This document shows, piece after piece, positions 7,343-8,515 of a DNA stretch of 8,515 bases (position 1 is the first letter of the stretch; each line of letters starts with the position of its first letter). Location: positions 1 to 8,515 of the forward strand of contig CAMLDH010000150.1 in NCBI GenBank assembly GCA_946478765.1, in the 5' to 3' direction. The position numbers were made by a program, and so were the translations under genes. Under the pieces are notes generated by a model that ran no database searches, had not been told where the DNA came from, and saw nothing but the letters and a program-made list of their open reading frames with translations. The stretch is from an uncultured Oxalobacteraceae bacterium. Lineage in GTDB: Bacteria > Pseudomonadota > Gammaproteobacteria > Burkholderiales > Burkholderiaceae.

Positions 7343-7951
7343 TCATGCGAGCCATACAGATCTGGGATACACGCGATCTTCCGGTAGCGCCGGGAGGACA
7401 TTTGCCTGGTGCCGGAATCGTTCCTCGGTGGCGGGATCCTGCAGGTGCAGCAACTGCGCAGCCATCACGTCATACACCGGAACGCCGCCTGTAGGATGGA
7501 TGCACAGACGATACTTCGTCTTGCCGTCATCGCCCAGGACGTCTATGTTCGCGATCATGTCCATCCGGATTCGATAGCGGTCCCGGCTGCTGCCGCCGGT
7601 CACATGAAAGTATCGGCGCTCCCGGAACTCCTGGCGCTGCTCTGGATTCAACAATCTCATCAGTAACAGGAGCGCCCGGCGCTTCGCCCGGCGCTCCTTC
7701 CGCACCGCGTCCACGTTCTCCATCGCCTCCAGCCACGGCAGCGTACGATTCCTCTGCGTCTGCTGCACGCGTTGCCTGGTCGACCTGAAGAACGCATGCA
7801 GCCGGTTGCCGATGGTGCGCGCAACCACCAGCGCATTGCTGCGCCGATGACTGCGATCGGTCCTGGATGTGTCCGAATCGGCAGCGACTGCTGTGCGTCT
7901 ACGGACAATGGCGCGGTAAATGGCGCGCCATGCGCCGCTCAAGCCCGGCAT
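7343..7951 (-). CDS. Hypothetical basic protein with conserved-looking C-terminal domain
   Basis: The protein has 202 residues and reads right to left; ATG 7951 comes 1 nt after the stop of the upstream small gene, so it is translationally coupled. I do not recognise a named family. Residues 1-92 are rich in Arg, with charged helical stretches (45-68, 74-92) and no signal peptide. Residues 94-190 look like a compact domain: 'LLLMRLLNPEQRQEF', then 'YFHVTGGSSRDRYRIR' (114-129), then 'NIDVLGDDG', then 'RLCIHPTGGVPVYDVMAAQL'. This reads as alternating beta strands and turns followed by a helix. The pattern (NPEQR, aromatic-H-V-x-G-G, R-Y-R-I, P-V-x-D-V-M) seems familiar from uncharacterised bacterial proteins, but I can give no function. 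The stop is only 7 nt from the palindromic element, so the native 3' end may have been altered by its insertion. Confidence 0.65.
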   Translation of the reverse strand: MPGLSGAWRAIYRAIVRRRTAVAADSDTSRTDRSHRRSNALVVARTIGNRLHAFFRSTRQRVQQTQRNRTLPWLEAMENVDAVRKERRAKRRALLLLMRLLNPEQRQEFRERRYFHVTGGSSRDRYRIRMDMIANIDVLGDDGKTKYRLCIHPTGGVPVYDVMAAQLLHLQDPATEERFRHQANVLPALPEDRVYPRSVWLA

Positions 7952-7952
7952 A

Positions 7953-8201
7953 TCAGCCGCCGACGTTGCGCGGCACCATGATCACCTCTTCCATTGTCGG
8001 ATCAAACTCTCTGATCGCATGCTTCGCTTCCATTTTTTTCTCCGATGCAAAAGCGGAATAGCCTTGCCCAATCAGGCTATCGAAGGTCGCTTTCGCCATC
8101 GTTGTCTCATCCTGTTTGTCCGTGTTCCACTTCAACTGCTTGTGCCCGGAAATGTCCATAATGCTCATTTCGCCGACCAGCGATTCAGGTGCTCTGTCCA
8201 T
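7953..8201 (-). CDS. Small hypothetical protein with C-terminal Gly-Gly
   Basis: The protein has 82 residues from ATG 8201, which is 6 nt after AAGGAG (8213-8208). The directly adjacent ATG 8204 would add one Met but leaves only 3 nt. It has no signal peptide or membrane segment. The sequence suggests a short strand ('MSIMDISG'), a helix ('ETTMAKATFDSLIGQGYSAF'), a strand ('HAIREFD') and a final strand ending 'EEVIMVPRNVGG'. The chain stops exactly on Gly-Gly. Ubiquitin-like and sulphur-carrier proteins (ThiS, MoaD) also end this way, but no clear beta-grasp motif is evident and the likeness may be chance. The 202-residue gene follows after 1 nt, so the two products probably work together. 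Function unknown. Confidence 0.7.
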   Translation of the reverse strand: MDRAPESLVGEMSIMDISGHKQLKWNTDKQDETTMAKATFDSLIGQGYSAFASEKKMEAKHAIREFDPTMEEVIMVPRNVGG

Positions 8202-8207
8202 CATTTA

Positions 8208-8213
8208 CTCCTT
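8208..8213 (-). promoter_or_regulatory. Strong ribosome binding site of the Gly-Gly small gene
   Basis: The - strand reads AAGGAG, then TAA, then ATG ATG. The spacing favours the second ATG (8201). The same bases form the last codons and stop (TAA, 8207-8205) of a - strand frame running in from the upstream broken gene, so the small gene could also be reached by coupled translation. Confidence 0.65.
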
Positions 8214-8250
8214 GTAAACTGACTGTGTAGAAAGCTCCCTGATTGTTTTG

Positions 8251-8279
8251 ACTATAATTTTTTCACATACTGAAGTACA
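8251..8279 (-). promoter_or_regulatory. Possible promoter of the - strand gene pair
   Basis: An AT-rich island contrasts with the GC-rich surroundings. On the - strand, TATAGT (8256-8251) could be a -10 box, with a poor -35 (TGTACT, 8279-8274) at 17-nt spacing. It would start RNA about 40 nt before the small gene. The weak -35 makes this tentative. Confidence 0.25.
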
Positions 8280-8515
8280 TGTCCGATGGCAGACACGATG
8301 CATTCCTATCCGCTTGCGGCCTTGTTGCATGTACTGCACCGCTCGATGGAATTCCTGCTCTTGCCGCCTCGTTTTTAAGTGACACCACCAGATCAAACAA
8401 GATCGGCGCGCTGCCACAGAACTTGTGATCCAGGTCAAGGAATAGCCATTGACAGCCCGTCTTGATCGGCTGCATGTCCAGGCATGGCTGCACTTCGTTG
8501 GACAATCGGACTGGC
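8263..8515 (-). pseudogene. 3' end of an unrecognised gene, partial and apparently frameshifted
   Basis: The gene enters from beyond the right edge. Near the edge the protein-like frame reads '...MQPIKTGCQWLFLDLDHKFC' and then 'GSAPILFDLVVSLK'. After the A5 run at 8376-8372 that frame drifts into less protein-like sequence and stops at TGA 8263. The frame shifted by one base reads 'TRRQEQEFHRAVQYMQQGRK' there, a charged helical stretch with more GC-rich third positions, and continues to TAA 8207-8205. Before the A run that second frame is Cys/Ser/Arg/Trp-rich noise. The simplest reading is a single gene with a one-base insertion at the A run, ending near or at the start of the small gene. A real unshifted gene ending at 8263 cannot be excluded. 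No family recognised. Confidence 0.4.

Noticed and set aside
8253..8258. TATAAT on the + strand as a promoter
   Set aside because: No -35 at suitable spacing and no + strand gene follows; the - strand reading of the same island is more useful.
8205..8438. 77-codon - strand frame as a complete gene
   Set aside because: Its first part is Cys/Arg/Trp-rich noise; only the part after the A5 run looks coding, so it is treated as the shifted tail of a broken gene.

Overview
The window looks like Gram-negative, high-GC chromosomal DNA, most likely from a betaproteobacterium of the Burkholderiales type. Support for this is GC-biased codon use, an outer-membrane beta-barrel with a signal peptide and a C-terminal Phe, and short-spaced operon structure. 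The taxonomic guess is inference; no rRNA or other marker gene is present.

Positions 2-7083 (+ strand) read as one operon of six tightly packed genes. It opens with the C-terminal end of an ABC ATPase (2-112). A very large FtsX/MacB-type permease (99-2591) follows, made of two tandem permease units in one polypeptide but interrupted by an in-frame amber codon at 561-563. Next is an outer-membrane porin-like beta-barrel (2584-3918). The last three genes belong to natural-product chemistry: a GMC-family FAD oxidoreductase (3962-5611), a type II (editing) thioesterase (5620-6381) and an EntD/Sfp-type 4'-phosphopantetheinyl transferase (6406-7083). ATPase/permease and permease/barrel overlap by 14 and 8 nt, and the later gaps are 43, 8 and 24 nt. 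My reading is the distal end of a polyketide or non-ribosomal peptide cluster: the PPTase activates carrier proteins, the thioesterase clears stalled thioesters, the GMC enzyme oxidises an alcohol in the product or a precursor, and the ABC/barrel module exports the product. The synthase genes themselves would lie outside the window.

Positions 7174-7335 hold a 162-bp imperfect palindrome with nearly perfect 30-bp ends, each end carrying TA. It resembles a MITE or large hairpin repeat and sits exactly where the + strand operon and a - strand gene pair converge.

Positions 7343-8515 (- strand) are a different neighbourhood. A small protein ending in Gly-Gly (7953-8201) is followed after 1 nt by a basic 202-residue protein with a conserved-looking C-terminal domain (7343-7951). 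Upstream of both is the end of a third gene (8263-8515), running off the window and apparently frameshifted at an A5 run. I do not recognise a function for any of these three. The most notable points are the amber-split double permease, the palindromic element, and the diglycine-ended small protein with its coupled partner.
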